Below are positions 36,138 through 44,551 of a stretch of 55,395 bases of DNA, piece by piece. The DNA is from Ignavibacteria bacterium RIFCSPLOWO2_12_FULL_56_21 (GTDB taxonomy: Bacteria; Bacteroidota; Ignavibacteria; UBA10030): contig MHAK01000127.1 of assembly GCA_001802945.1 (NCBI GenBank), positions 1 to 55,395 on the forward strand, read 5' to 3'. Position numbers and translations under genes: made by a program. Below the pieces are notes generated by a model that searched no databases, had not been told where the DNA came from, and saw only the letters and a list, made by a program, of their open reading frames with translations. Each line of letters starts with the position of its first letter. The first letter of the stretch is position 1.

Positions 36138-39058
36138 CCGAAAAAGAATTGGTAGAACAATCCGTCCTGCAGTCGCTTCAAGTCTCGTTCGATGCGTTTC
36201 CCGATATCATACCGGAGCACCAGCAAGCCGCCCAGGTTCCAGCGGATTCCAACGCCGACGCTCCCTTTCGTATCGCGATACACGTTGTCCCAGGCGCCGC
36301 CGGCATCGCTGAAGATGGCCCCGCGGAATGACCCGAAGCTCACACCGCCGAACGGCAGCCGCACGGCCAGTTGATCGATGAACGGGAACCGAAGCTCCTG
36401 GCTTGCAAGCCACAGCTTTTGGCCGCGGATCGACCATCGGGGCCATCCACGCAGGTCCCAGCTTCCTCCCATGAAAAAGCGCCGCGCTTCAGGGCCTGCG
36501 TTATACCAGAGATTCGCCCGCCCCGCCCAGGCGCTTCGTTGGGACATGCGGTAATAGTGCCGGTAATCCGCGATGACCGTGTAGTAGCTGACGTTCGAGT
36601 ACTGGATGTCGTTCGTATACGCCAGCGTCACCTTCATCCGTTGGCCGTCCAACGGTCCGCTCGGACCCCAGAGTGAAGTGTCCCAGATGTACGAAAGCGA
36701 GTTGGAAAGGAGCAGCGCCTTTCGCGGCACGCCGATGTAGATATCCTTGTCAGAGTCGGAGATCGTCAGGCCCGCTTCCACGCGTTCAAACTTGGAAAAC
36801 GGATAGCTCAGCACGAAATAACCTCCGAACGACCGTTCATAATAGAAGAGGTTGGGGTCTGTGAGGTCGTAACGGTCACCGGCAAACCGGAAGATGCCGT
36901 ACGCATAATTCACCCGCGAGCCAAGCGATATTCTCGTGATCGCGAGATTGAAATTGTCGAGGATGTCCGATTGCGCAGTTGCGGTATTGAAAATGAAGAA
37001 GTAATACTGATCGTTCCCCAACACGTCGCTCATGGCCAATGCCGCTCCCCCGGTCGTGCCGAAGATCGGGTCGGTCGAGATCTGGCTTTGTGCTATGTCG
37101 AGCGAATAATCCTTCGTATACCGGTAGGCATCCGCCCTCCTGGCGTTTCCCAATCGTTCGGCCTCCCATGCACCCGGTCGGTCCGGCGCAGGCAGAGGTA
37201 CCCGAGACACCGACGAGTCAATGCGGGCGGTCAGATCGTCGAACGAACGGATCTGAAAACTGTAGTTTTCAAACACGGTAAAGTACACATCGTCCGCGTT
37301 TCCCCAGGCCGGATCGTGCGCAGCCGTCACAAAGGATGTGACTTTCCGCATGGTCCGTTGACCTTCCGGCTGGGTTACATCCATTACCCAGACGTTCTGG
37401 GCGCCGTCGTAGTCGGATGTGAACATCAACCGTGTCCCGTCCGGCGACCAGACCGGAGATTGAGCCGAGAATGGACCGTACGTGAGATACCGTATCTCGG
37501 CTGTTTCCACGTCGATTGTGAACACGTTGTAGACGCCGTGGGTACCATAGGGCGTCCGGTCGGAGCTGAACGCGATCCGGCGTCCGTCGGGTGACCAGGC
37601 GGGGTCCCGATCGTCGTAGAAGTCGTTCGTGATACGCGTCAGGGTGCGGGAGGTAAGCTCCAGAAGATAGAGATCATTGTTTCCCGACATATCGATCGAC
37701 GAGAACGCGAGACGCGTCCCGTCCGGGGACCAGCTCGGCGATCCGATCACGACGAGGTTCCGAAACCTCAGCGTCGTCTTCAATGTGCCCGCGGTCAGGT
37801 CATAAATGTGGATCGCGTCCGTTTCTCCGGTCTTCGTGACAAAAGCGAGCGACCCATCCTTGGAGATCGACAATTTGCTCTGGAACGGATGGAATGCCTC
37901 GAATTCGTTGGTCTTCTCCCCTTCGACCACGAGTTCGGGCTTCGGGTCCTCTGCATCCGGATCAACGCGGTAAACGCCCGAGTAGCCCAGGTGATTTCCC
38001 ACAAAGTAGACGCGGCGTACGCCGTTGCGGACGTCAACCACCGGCTTTGCGTTGAAACCTTCGCGGACGATACTTTTCGCCACTCCGCTCGGCAGGTCCT
38101 GCGATTGAAGCGCCGGATAGTACCGTTTCCGAAGTTGATACAGCCAGTCTTCGTCGAATTCTTTGTAGCTCTTGCCGAGCGTCGCTTTAAAGACGTCGCC
38201 GAAATTGTTGGCCTTCCAGAAGTTCTCGAACAACAGCAGAAGCTTCTCCTCGCCGTATCGTTCCGCGATGAACTGGCATGCGTTCTGACCCAGCTTGTAC
38301 ATAAGGAACGATCCCGATATCCTGTCCAGGTCGGCAGTGCCGAGCACGTAATTGTTCACGACGGCATCGCGAACGATCATGTCCGCTTGCGTGTCCCACG
38401 TTGTCGACCAGTATTCCGCCAGTCCTTCGGTGAACCAGAGCGGCGGAAGCCGGTCCGCAGCCTTGCGATGGTCCACCAGCACGCGGTTGACCTTGCTGTG
38501 CGTGAACACGTGGACGAGCTCGTGACGAATGACATGGGCGAACTGGGCATTCGACCCGTCCGAGGGAATGACGACGCGTCCCTTCAGGAACTCGAAAAAG
38601 CCCCCGACCCCTTCGGGTATGAAGCCCGGCGTGGTGTTCGTCTGTTGAAAGTGGAGGTGGGAAGAATAGAAGATGAGGGGAATCGGATGCGTAATGCTGT
38701 GATTGAACTTCTGCTCGAGAGCGCTGTATGCCTGTTCTGCCGCCGCTGCGCCGCGGCGGGTAAGGTCTTCCATTTCTCTATAATAGTAGATCTGGAAATG
38801 GTCGGTCGACAGCACCTGCCAGTCAAAGTCCGTGTACTGGACCTTGTTTCGGCCGAAGTAATAGAATTGAGCCTCACTGGAAGACGACGCCAACGCCCAC
38901 AGCAGCGCGTATCCCGCGACCCATCGGCACGATTGTCGTAGAGAATTCAGCAGACGATCCCCGGAGAAATTTGGATTCGAACCGCCAAGACGCCACGTAG
39001 ATAGAGAGAAAGTCCATCGTCTACCCTGATGACGAATCCAATCAGTCTTTCTTGGCAT
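36125..39058 (-). CDS. Large outer membrane protein: gluzincin-like peptidase, TolB-like propeller and D15-type barrel
   Basis: This frame encodes up to 977 residues. After an N-terminal hydrophobic signal (about residues 43-62, ending SSEAQ) comes a peptidase MA-like domain with HELVH at 179-183 and a downstream Glu in WFTEGLAEYW (211 or 215), the gluzincin zinc pattern. Next are WD40/TolB-type repeats (SPSWSPDGTRLAFSS, DPAWSPDGRRIAFSS, SPVWSPDGTRLMFTS), then a C-terminal region resembling a surface-antigen D15 barrel that ends FFFGWDF. The start is uncertain: the only in-frame ATG (39058) falls inside a repeat element, and residues 1-37 look like translated intergenic DNA, so a rarer start near 38950 is likely. 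Confidence 0.78.
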   Translation of the reverse strand: MPRKTDWIRHQGRRWTFSLSTWRLGGSNPNFSGDRLLNSLRQSCRWVAGYALLWALASSSSEAQFYYFGRNKVQYTDFDWQVLSTDHFQIYYYREMEDLTRRGAAAAEQAYSALEQKFNHSITHPIPLIFYSSHLHFQQTNTTPGFIPEGVGGFFEFLKGRVVIPSDGSNAQFAHVIRHELVHVFTHSKVNRVLVDHRKAADRLPPLWFTEGLAEYWSTTWDTQADMIVRDAVVNNYVLGTADLDRISGSFLMYKLGQNACQFIAERYGEEKLLLLFENFWKANNFGDVFKATLGKSYKEFDEDWLYQLRKRYYPALQSQDLPSGVAKSIVREGFNAKPVVDVRNGVRRVYFVGNHLGYSGVYRVDPDAEDPKPELVVEGEKTNEFEAFHPFQSKLSISKDGSLAFVTKTGETDAIHIYDLTAGTLKTTLRFRNLVVIGSPSWSPDGTRLAFSSIDMSGNNDLYLLELTSRTLTRITNDFYDDRDPAWSPDGRRIAFSSDRTPYGTHGVYNVFTIDVETAEIRYLTYGPFSAQSPVWSPDGTRLMFTSDYDGAQNVWVMDVTQPEGQRTMRKVTSFVTAAHDPAWGNADDVYFTVFENYSFQIRSFDDLTARIDSSVSRVPLPAPDRPGAWEAERLGNARRADAYRYTKDYSLDIAQSQISTDPIFGTTGGAALAMSDVLGNDQYYFFIFNTATAQSDILDNFNLAITRISLGSRVNYAYGIFRFAGDRYDLTDPNLFYYERSFGGYFVLSYPFSKFERVEAGLTISDSDKDIYIGVPRKALLLSNSLSYIWDTSLWGPSGPLDGQRMKVTLAYTNDIQYSNVSYYTVIADYRHYYRMSQRSAWAGRANLWYNAGPEARRFFMGGSWDLRGWPRWSIRGQKLWLASQELRFPFIDQLAVRLPFGGVSFGSFRGAIFSDAGGAWDNVYRDTKGSVGVGIRWNLGGLLVLRYDIGKRIERDLKRLQDGLFYQFFFGWDF

Positions 39059-39107
39059 CCTTGGCGCCCCCGGCCTCGGCCGAAGGCGGGCTTGGCAGTC
39101 TTCTTAC
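39045..39107. repeat. Intergenic CTTGGC/GGCCTCGGCC element, copy 1
   Basis: CTTGGCAT-CCTTGGCG repeats flank a GC-rich core at 39065-39091, with another CTTGGC after it. Read on the minus strand, the core matches the core at 53608-53644 except for an 11-bp insertion and one or two bases. A related CCGCCAAGACGCCA stretch lies at 38982-38995. It sits between the peptidase-barrel gene and the isomerase gene. Confidence 0.65.
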
Positions 39108-39135
39108 GTATTGAATGGTCACACTCACGAATCTC

Positions 39136-40188
39136 TCATTTCACCTTTGCCAGCTCTCCCTTGAGGAAATTGATCGGTTCCACCGGTTCGGGATCCACTC
39201 CGTTCAGAATTGCAAGATACAAACTTGTCCAGTCGCCGGTATGGATGAGAGAAAACATCCGCGCCAGCAACGACCTTCCACTGCTTGTGATCTCGGTGAC
39301 CCCTCCGGCAAATGGCATTACCCAGGTTTTTGTGATCTCTTCCCGAATGGCGACGCGTGAGTGTGTGCCCCTGTCTTTGAGGAATATAACATGGATATTC
39401 TTCATCAGTTCCGTCAACACTTTCCACCCGACCAGCTCATTGTGGTTCATTTCCGGAAGGACATGGCCGTACGCCAGCGTCTTCGCATTCTCAGAGAACT
39501 GCCCCCTCCACCGAATATTGACGGCGTCAAGATGTTCTGTCCCTGAGTACACCACCGGCAAACGTCCCTTGAGACGTTCAGCAAGCTGGAAAGCGGTGTT
39601 GTCCGTCGAACCGGGATCCGCAAATTTCTTCGACAATGCTCGGACGACTTCGACAGTCTCCCGAATGTCCTTCTCCCGCGCCTTGACGAGCCCCATCTTT
39701 CCCAACACGACAAGGAGCGGGAAGAAGGAATAGCCCAGAGCCGCTCTCGGCGAAAGTCCGCCGGGAATCTCTATCCGCGGCTGCTTGTGCTTCGCCGCCA
39801 GTCGTGCTGTTTCACCGCCGGTGCTGATGCACAGCACCATCGCCTTCCGCTTCGTTGCATCCTTGTGGGCGGAGATCGTTTCTTCCGTATTCCCGGAATA
39901 ACTGGAAATGATGACGAGAGTCCCTTTCCCCACAAAGGACGGAAGCTCGTAGTTGCGGTTTACTATGAACGGGACCTTTATGTCGTCGGCGAGGTATGAG
40001 CGGAGAAGGTCGCCTCCGATGGCCGATCCGCCCAAACCGGTGAGCACGATCGACGTGATCTTCTTCCCCTTGAATGGAGCCGTCACCTTCTTGCCGATTG
40101 CGGTCGCCTCGCTGATCTGGTCGGGGAACGATGCGATCCAAGTATACATGCCCTTTGGGTCTAGTCGTCGAATATCGTCGAGTGTCAT
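39136..40188 (-). CDS. Bifunctional phosphoglucose/phosphomannose isomerase
   Basis: A 350-residue SIS-fold sugar isomerase of the bifunctional PGI/PMI family. Signatures are GLGGSAIGGDL near residue 52, SSYSGNTEET near 94, PGGLSPRAALGY, and the catalytic-region PEMNHNELVGW. It interconverts glucose-6-phosphate and fructose-6-phosphate and also mannose-6-phosphate. The family replaces classical Pgi in several archaea and in Chlorobi-group bacteria. Its ATG overlaps the ptsI stop by four bases, linking it to PTS phosphate transfer. Confidence 0.92.
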   Translation of the reverse strand: MTLDDIRRLDPKGMYTWIASFPDQISEATAIGKKVTAPFKGKKITSIVLTGLGGSAIGGDLLRSYLADDIKVPFIVNRNYELPSFVGKGTLVIISSYSGNTEETISAHKDATKRKAMVLCISTGGETARLAAKHKQPRIEIPGGLSPRAALGYSFFPLLVVLGKMGLVKAREKDIRETVEVVRALSKKFADPGSTDNTAFQLAERLKGRLPVVYSGTEHLDAVNIRWRGQFSENAKTLAYGHVLPEMNHNELVGWKVLTELMKNIHVIFLKDRGTHSRVAIREEITKTWVMPFAGGVTEITSSGRSLLARMFSLIHTGDWTSLYLAILNGVDPEPVEPINFLKGELAKVK

Positions 40189-41972
40189 GTGAGCCTCTCA
40201 GGAACAGGTTGTCCTTGTGCGAGCGGTATGTCGGGGAATTTCTGCCGCATGACCGCTGTAAGATACTGCCGTATCTCGTCCTCTGTATCCATCGCCAGCA
40301 CACGATCCGCCAGATGCTTCGCTTCGTTGAAGTGGATGGAACGGATGATCTTCTTGATCTCGGGCAGCATGTTGGGAACGACGCTGAACTCGTCCAACCC
40401 CAGCCCGACGAGGAGCATCGTCGCCAGCGGGTCGCCCGCCATCTCACCGCACATTCCCACCCACACGCCGCCCCCCTTCCCCCGCTCGATGATGCGCCGG
40501 AGGAAACGGATGACGGCCGGGTGAAATTCCTGATACAGTTCCGACACGATGTCGTTTCCGCGATCGACGGCGAGGAGATACTGGATCAAGTCGTTCGTGC
40601 CGATGCTCAGAAATTGCACCTCGCGCGCGAGATCTTCGGCAATGACCGCGGCCGCCGGAACCTCGACCATGACGCCGACCGAAAGGCTCTCATCGAACGG
40701 AATGCCCTTCGCACGGAGTTCATCTTTTGCCTGCTCGATGAGCTGTCGCGCCAGCCGGACCTCCTTGATGTTCGAGACCATGGGGAACATGATGGCGACA
40801 TTCCGGCGGGCGCTCGCCCGCAGGATCGCCCTCAGCTGGTCGAGGAACACCTGCGGTTTGTCGAGCATGATACGAATGCCCCGCCAGCCGAGGAACGGAT
40901 TGTTCTCACGGGTCTGTTGCGTCATCAACTTGTCGCCGCCAATGTCAAAGGTCCTGATGATCACACGCAGCGGCGCCATGGCCTCGGCGATCGCCCGATA
41001 TTCCTGAAACTGCTGCTCTTCGCTCGGGAATACTTCCTTGCCAATGAGGAGCGTTTCGGACCGATACAGACCGACGCCGTCGGACCCTTGCTTGAGTATG
41101 AAATCCAGCTCTTCCCGGAGTTCCAGATTAACCGCCAAGGTGACCCGGTGTCCGTCGAGCGTCTCCGCCGGAAGGTCGCGCAATTCGGACAGCGTCCCTT
41201 CAAACACCTCATGTTCGCGAAGTCTTCCCCTGTATTCTCGTGCGGTCGTCGGTGAGGGATTCACGACGACGGTGCCGCTATACCCGTCGACGATCACCTC
41301 GGTCTCCTCGCCCAGGTGTTGCAAAACCTGATGGACGCCGGCGACAGTCGGGATCTTCAGCGCCCGCGCCAGGAGGGCCATGTGCGACGTGGCGCCACCC
41401 GCTTCGGTCACGTAGGCCAGAACATTGTTCCTGCTGAGGATCATGGCGTCCGCCGCACCGAGCGAGTGGGCGGCAATGACAAACGACCCATCGAATCGCG
41501 ACGTGAGCTTTTGCTCCTGGAGGTTGCGGAGGATACGATTGCGGACCTCTTCCAGGTCCATTGCGCGGTCACGCGCGTACGACTCACGAGCGCTGGACAT
41601 CAGTCGGAAGTACTTCTCCATCTCATCGTGGAGTATGAACTCCGCGTTCATCCGTTCATAGCGGATGCGCTTGTTGACCGAATCGAAGAGCACGACATCA
41701 TCGAGAATCAAAAGCTGGGCCTCGAATATCTTCGCCTGGGCCGGCCCGAGCTTCTCCTCTGCGAATGCCAAAATCTTCGTGAGCTCTTTCTTTGAGCGGT
41801 CGATCGACGACTGCAGTCGGCCGATTTCTCCTTCGATCTCTCCCGGCGCAACGCGGCGTTCCTGCACGACCAGCTCATCCTTTCGGAAGACATACACCCG
41901 TCCGAAGGCGATGCCCGGAGCCGCGGCAATGCCCTTCAGGGTGATCTCACGATATGGAGGTGAAGCTGACAT
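40185..41972 (-). CDS. ptsI: PTS enzyme I (phosphoenolpyruvate-protein phosphotransferase)
   Basis: EI (595 residues) takes phosphate from PEP and passes it to HPr. The phosphorylated His197 is in TEAGGATSHMALLARAL. The PEP-binding barrel has GVGLYRSETLLIG, FRTFDIGGDK-like RTFDIGGDKLM, and GTNDLIQYLLAVDRGND. The ATG at 41972 matches the family start (ITLKGIAAAPGIAFG); an upstream in-frame extension contains intergenic DNA. It lies downstream of ptsH with a 145-bp gap holding a short periodic element. No sugar-specific EII is visible. Confidence 0.95.
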   Translation of the reverse strand: MSASPPYREITLKGIAAAPGIAFGRVYVFRKDELVVQERRVAPGEIEGEIGRLQSSIDRSKKELTKILAFAEEKLGPAQAKIFEAQLLILDDVVLFDSVNKRIRYERMNAEFILHDEMEKYFRLMSSARESYARDRAMDLEEVRNRILRNLQEQKLTSRFDGSFVIAAHSLGAADAMILSRNNVLAYVTEAGGATSHMALLARALKIPTVAGVHQVLQHLGEETEVIVDGYSGTVVVNPSPTTAREYRGRLREHEVFEGTLSELRDLPAETLDGHRVTLAVNLELREELDFILKQGSDGVGLYRSETLLIGKEVFPSEEQQFQEYRAIAEAMAPLRVIIRTFDIGGDKLMTQQTRENNPFLGWRGIRIMLDKPQVFLDQLRAILRASARRNVAIMFPMVSNIKEVRLARQLIEQAKDELRAKGIPFDESLSVGVMVEVPAAAVIAEDLAREVQFLSIGTNDLIQYLLAVDRGNDIVSELYQEFHPAVIRFLRRIIERGKGGGVWVGMCGEMAGDPLATMLLVGLGLDEFSVVPNMLPEIKKIIRSIHFNEAKHLADRVLAMDTEDEIRQYLTAVMRQKFPDIPLAQGQPVPERLT

Positions 41973-42049
41973 ATACTGACTGCACTCGGAACGGATACCT
42001 CGACAATCACCAAGAGAAGAGTAATGTAACAACCAAAAGTGAAATGACC

Positions 42050-42088
42050 TCAGGGACTTTGCGTCTTTTGCGCCTTTTTGCGGCTAGT
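42050..42088. repeat. CTTTGCG-type periodic element between ptsH and ptsI
   Basis: CTTTGCGT, CTTTTGCGC and CTTTTTGCGG follow one another at 42057-42083 in the 145-bp gap. No gene or clear promoter was seen in the rest of the gap. It resembles the CTTGGCG and CTTCGTG elements elsewhere in the window. Confidence 0.5.
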
Positions 42089-42117
42089 CCATGGTTGAGA
42101 AGCCGGGGCCCGACGAT

Positions 42118-42390
42118 TCACGCCAGCGGTTCATCGAACCCGCGTTCGAACAGGTCCTGGATCGCTTCCGCCATCTGTTCTTCATCCTCCCCGATGAATC
42201 GGAGCTCCAAGGTCGAGCCCTGTTCGGCCGCCAAGGTCATCACGCCAATGATGCTCTTGCCGTTGATCTCGAGGCCGTCCTTCTCGATCAGGAACTCCGC
42301 CTTGAATTTGGCGGCAAGCTTGACGATGGAGGCCGCAGGACGCGTGTGCAATCCTGCCCGGTTTCGGATGGTGACCCGCCGCGTGATCAT
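42118..42390 (-). CDS. ptsH: Phosphocarrier protein HPr
   Basis: A 90-residue HPr with the phosphorylated His15 in AGLHTRPA and the regulatory Ser46 in GKSIIGVM, both at canonical positions. HPr receives phosphate from EI; Ser46 is the target of HPr kinase/phosphorylase in species that have it, so control through HprK is possible (no hprK in the window). The gene starts 6 bp past the polyprenyl synthase stop. With no EII nearby, a regulatory PTS is possible. Confidence 0.95.
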   Translation of the reverse strand: MITRRVTIRNRAGLHTRPAASIVKLAAKFKAEFLIEKDGLEINGKSIIGVMTLAAEQGSTLELRFIGEDEEQMAEAIQDLFERGFDEPLA

Positions 42391-42396
42391 CCGGCT

Positions 42397-43380
42397 TCAG
42401 AACGTCCGGGCGCGGAGCAGGTCCGCGAACCATTCGAGCATATCGCGGTCTTCGGAAGCGCGCAACGACCTCAACGCGCGCTGCGCAGACCGAATGTCCC
42501 GGTCGATATGCTCCCGCGCCGCGTCGATCGCCCCCGTGCGTTCAAAGATCGCCTGATACCGCGGAACATCGCGAAATGTCACGCCTTCCTTCCGGTAGAC
42601 ACGCAAAAGCATCTTCCGGTCTTCGCCGCGCGCACGCTCGAGCGCGCGAAGCAACAAATACGTCTTCTTTCCTTCGACGAGGTCGCCGCCGATGCGCTTG
42701 CCGAACTCGGCCTCGTCTGCCGTCACGTCGAGGAGATCGTCCTGCACCTGAAATGCGCGCCCGATGAGCGCGCCATATGTGCGCAACGCGCGCTGTTGGT
42801 TCGGCGTTGCTTTTCCCACGACGGCGCCAAGCTCCGCCGCCACGGCGATCATGCGCCCCGTCTTCTTCTCGATCATCGACAAATAATCCCGCACACGCAC
42901 AGTGCGGTTCGTCTCAAATTCCTTGTCATAGGCTTGTCCCTCGCAGACGACAAGCAAGCCTTCGGTGAAGAGTCGTGTCAGGTCGCGGACTCGCGAACTT
43001 CGCGTTTCCAGCAGCGCCCGATATGCGAGCGCGACCATGGCGTCTCCCGTAAGGATGGCTACGTTGTTGTCCCACCTGGTATGGACGGTCGGACGGCCGC
43101 GCCTCGACGACGCATTGTCCATGATATCGTCGTGGACGAGGGTAAAATTGTGGAGGACTTCGACGGCCGCGCTGGCGGGAAGCGCATCCAGCAGATTGCC
43201 GCCGACGCTCTTGCACGCGACCAGCACGAGCACAGACCGAACACGCTTGCCGCCCCCGTCGAGCACATACCGTGCGGGAGTGTAAAGCGACGACGGTTGC
43301 GCCGACCGCACCAAACCCTGCAGGAACGTGTCGACGCGTCGCTTATACGTCAAATAGCGCTGCTCGAATCCCACGGACAC
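42397..43380 (-). CDS. Trans-polyprenyl diphosphate synthase
   Basis: A 327-residue all-helical prenyltransferase with the first Asp-rich motif LVHDDIMDNASSRRG and the second QVQDDLLDVTADEAEFGKRIGGDLVEGKKTYLLL. It condenses isopentenyl diphosphate with allylic diphosphates. The residue upstream of the first motif (TLVHDDIMD) and overall length suggest a geranylgeranyl or medium-chain synthase rather than IspA, but product length cannot be read reliably. Placement 6 bp after fni, which balances IPP and DMAPP, supports isoprenoid synthesis. Confidence 0.9.
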   Translation of the reverse strand: MSVGFEQRYLTYKRRVDTFLQGLVRSAQPSSLYTPARYVLDGGGKRVRSVLVLVACKSVGGNLLDALPASAAVEVLHNFTLVHDDIMDNASSRRGRPTVHTRWDNNVAILTGDAMVALAYRALLETRSSRVRDLTRLFTEGLLVVCEGQAYDKEFETNRTVRVRDYLSMIEKKTGRMIAVAAELGAVVGKATPNQQRALRTYGALIGRAFQVQDDLLDVTADEAEFGKRIGGDLVEGKKTYLLLRALERARGEDRKMLLRVYRKEGVTFRDVPRYQAIFERTGAIDAAREHIDRDIRSAQRALRSLRASEDRDMLEWFADLLRARTF

Positions 43381-43386
43381 TCCGTA

Positions 43387-44454
43387 TCAGCCTTTCAGGA
43401 CTAGTAGTTGTCGGCGGAGATCTGCCACGGTACGGGAGCCTGTAAGGAACATTGCGCCGGTGAATTGTCTGGTCCACGCGTCGACCGTCCTCTCGAGACC
43501 CTTGATGCCGCCGGCATCGAGCGCCTGTAACAATGGACGCGCGCCGCCGGTCACATCGGCGCCGAACGCTATACTTTTCGCCATGTCGAGACCGTTGGTA
43601 ATCCCGCCGGACGAGATGAGCGTGAACGCGCGCCCCTCGTCTTTGATCGCCGCCGCCTGTCGCAACGCGTCGACGGTTGGAATGCCCCAATCCCAGAACA
43701 CAGCCATCGGGTCGCGCATCGTATCGGGACGACGAAGGATCTCCACGCCCGCCCAGCTCGTTCCCCCGGCTCCTGCGATGTCGATAACGGAGACGCCAAC
43801 ATCGAGGAGACGCCGAATCACGCCGGCCGACAACCCTGCTCCGATCTCCTTGACGATGACGGGGATCTGCAAATTCCGCACAAGCATGGAAATGCCCTTC
43901 AGAACGCCGGCAAAGGCGGGCGTCCCTTCGGGTTGAAGGAATTCCTGCAGAGGGTTCAAGTGGACGGCAAATGCATCCGCATGGACAATTTCCGAAAGCC
44001 TTTGCACAGGAGCTGCGTCGGCAAGCTTTGCAACTTCCGCCGCGCCGATATTGCCAAAAACCGGAATGTCCGGGGCGACCTCTCGAACGACGGCATAACT
44101 CCGGACGAACCGCTTATCTTCAAGCGCCTGGCGTTGACTGCCGACCCCCATGGCCAGACCGCGAGATGCGCAGACGCGCGCAAGATCCCTGTTGATACGG
44201 AGCGCATCGGCATATCCTCCGGTCATACTGGAGACGATCAAGGGAACGCGAAGGCGTTTTCCGAGGAATGTCGTCGAGGGATCGACGTCGGCAAGGTCGA
44301 GTTCCGGAAGGGCGTTATGGACGAACTCCCACCGTTCGAAGCCGGTCAAAGTCGTGCGGAATCCGACGTCCTGCCGGAGCGTAAGTGCCACGTGCTGTTG
44401 CTTGCGGGAGGACGTCCGTGTACGTCTCATGACGCATGGTGTGGTTTCGGTCAT
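43387..44454 (-). CDS. fni: Isopentenyl-diphosphate delta-isomerase, type 2
   Basis: A 355-residue FMN-dependent IDI-2. Visible are RKQQHVALTL near the N-terminus, the FMN-binding VSSMTGGYADAL and GVGSQRQAL, LNPLQEFLQPEG, VIVKEIGAGLS, IDIAGAGGTSWAGVE and SSGGITNGLDMAKSI. It interconverts IPP and DMAPP using reduced flavin. Either ATG 44454 or 44430 could be the start. It is the first gene of the leftward run through ptsH, ptsI and the isomerase, and is divergent from the nucleotidyltransferase gene across 97 bp. Confidence 0.94.
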   Translation of the reverse strand: MTETTPCVMRRTRTSSRKQQHVALTLRQDVGFRTTLTGFERWEFVHNALPELDLADVDPSTTFLGKRLRVPLIVSSMTGGYADALRINRDLARVCASRGLAMGVGSQRQALEDKRFVRSYAVVREVAPDIPVFGNIGAAEVAKLADAAPVQRLSEIVHADAFAVHLNPLQEFLQPEGTPAFAGVLKGISMLVRNLQIPVIVKEIGAGLSAGVIRRLLDVGVSVIDIAGAGGTSWAGVEILRRPDTMRDPMAVFWDWGIPTVDALRQAAAIKDEGRAFTLISSGGITNGLDMAKSIAFGADVTGGARPLLQALDAGGIKGLERTVDAWTRQFTGAMFLTGSRTVADLRRQLLVLKG

Positions 44455-44494
44455 AATACATAACGAAGCGTGGATTTGCAAGAAACCAACTTCG

Positions 44495-44523
44495 TTGTGT
44501 TTCGGAAGATGAATCCGTATTTT
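44495..44523 (+). promoter_or_regulatory. Candidate promoter of the nucleotidyltransferase gene
   Basis: TTGTGT (44495-44500) and TATTTT (44518-44523) have a 17-base spacer, 28 bases before the ATG at 44552. A leftward TTGCAA-N17-TATTAT match also exists in this gap, but its -10 runs into the fni start codon at 44454. Confidence 0.35.
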
Positions 44524-44551
44524 AGTTGCCCTTTCCGAAATTTTGGAGTCT

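Noticed and set aside
37808-38941. 377-residue plus-strand frame
   Set aside because: Antisense to the peptidase-barrel gene in GC-rich sequence.
41973-42032. N-terminal extension of ptsI
   Set aside because: Enzyme I family similarity starts after the ATG at 41972; the extension is intergenic.
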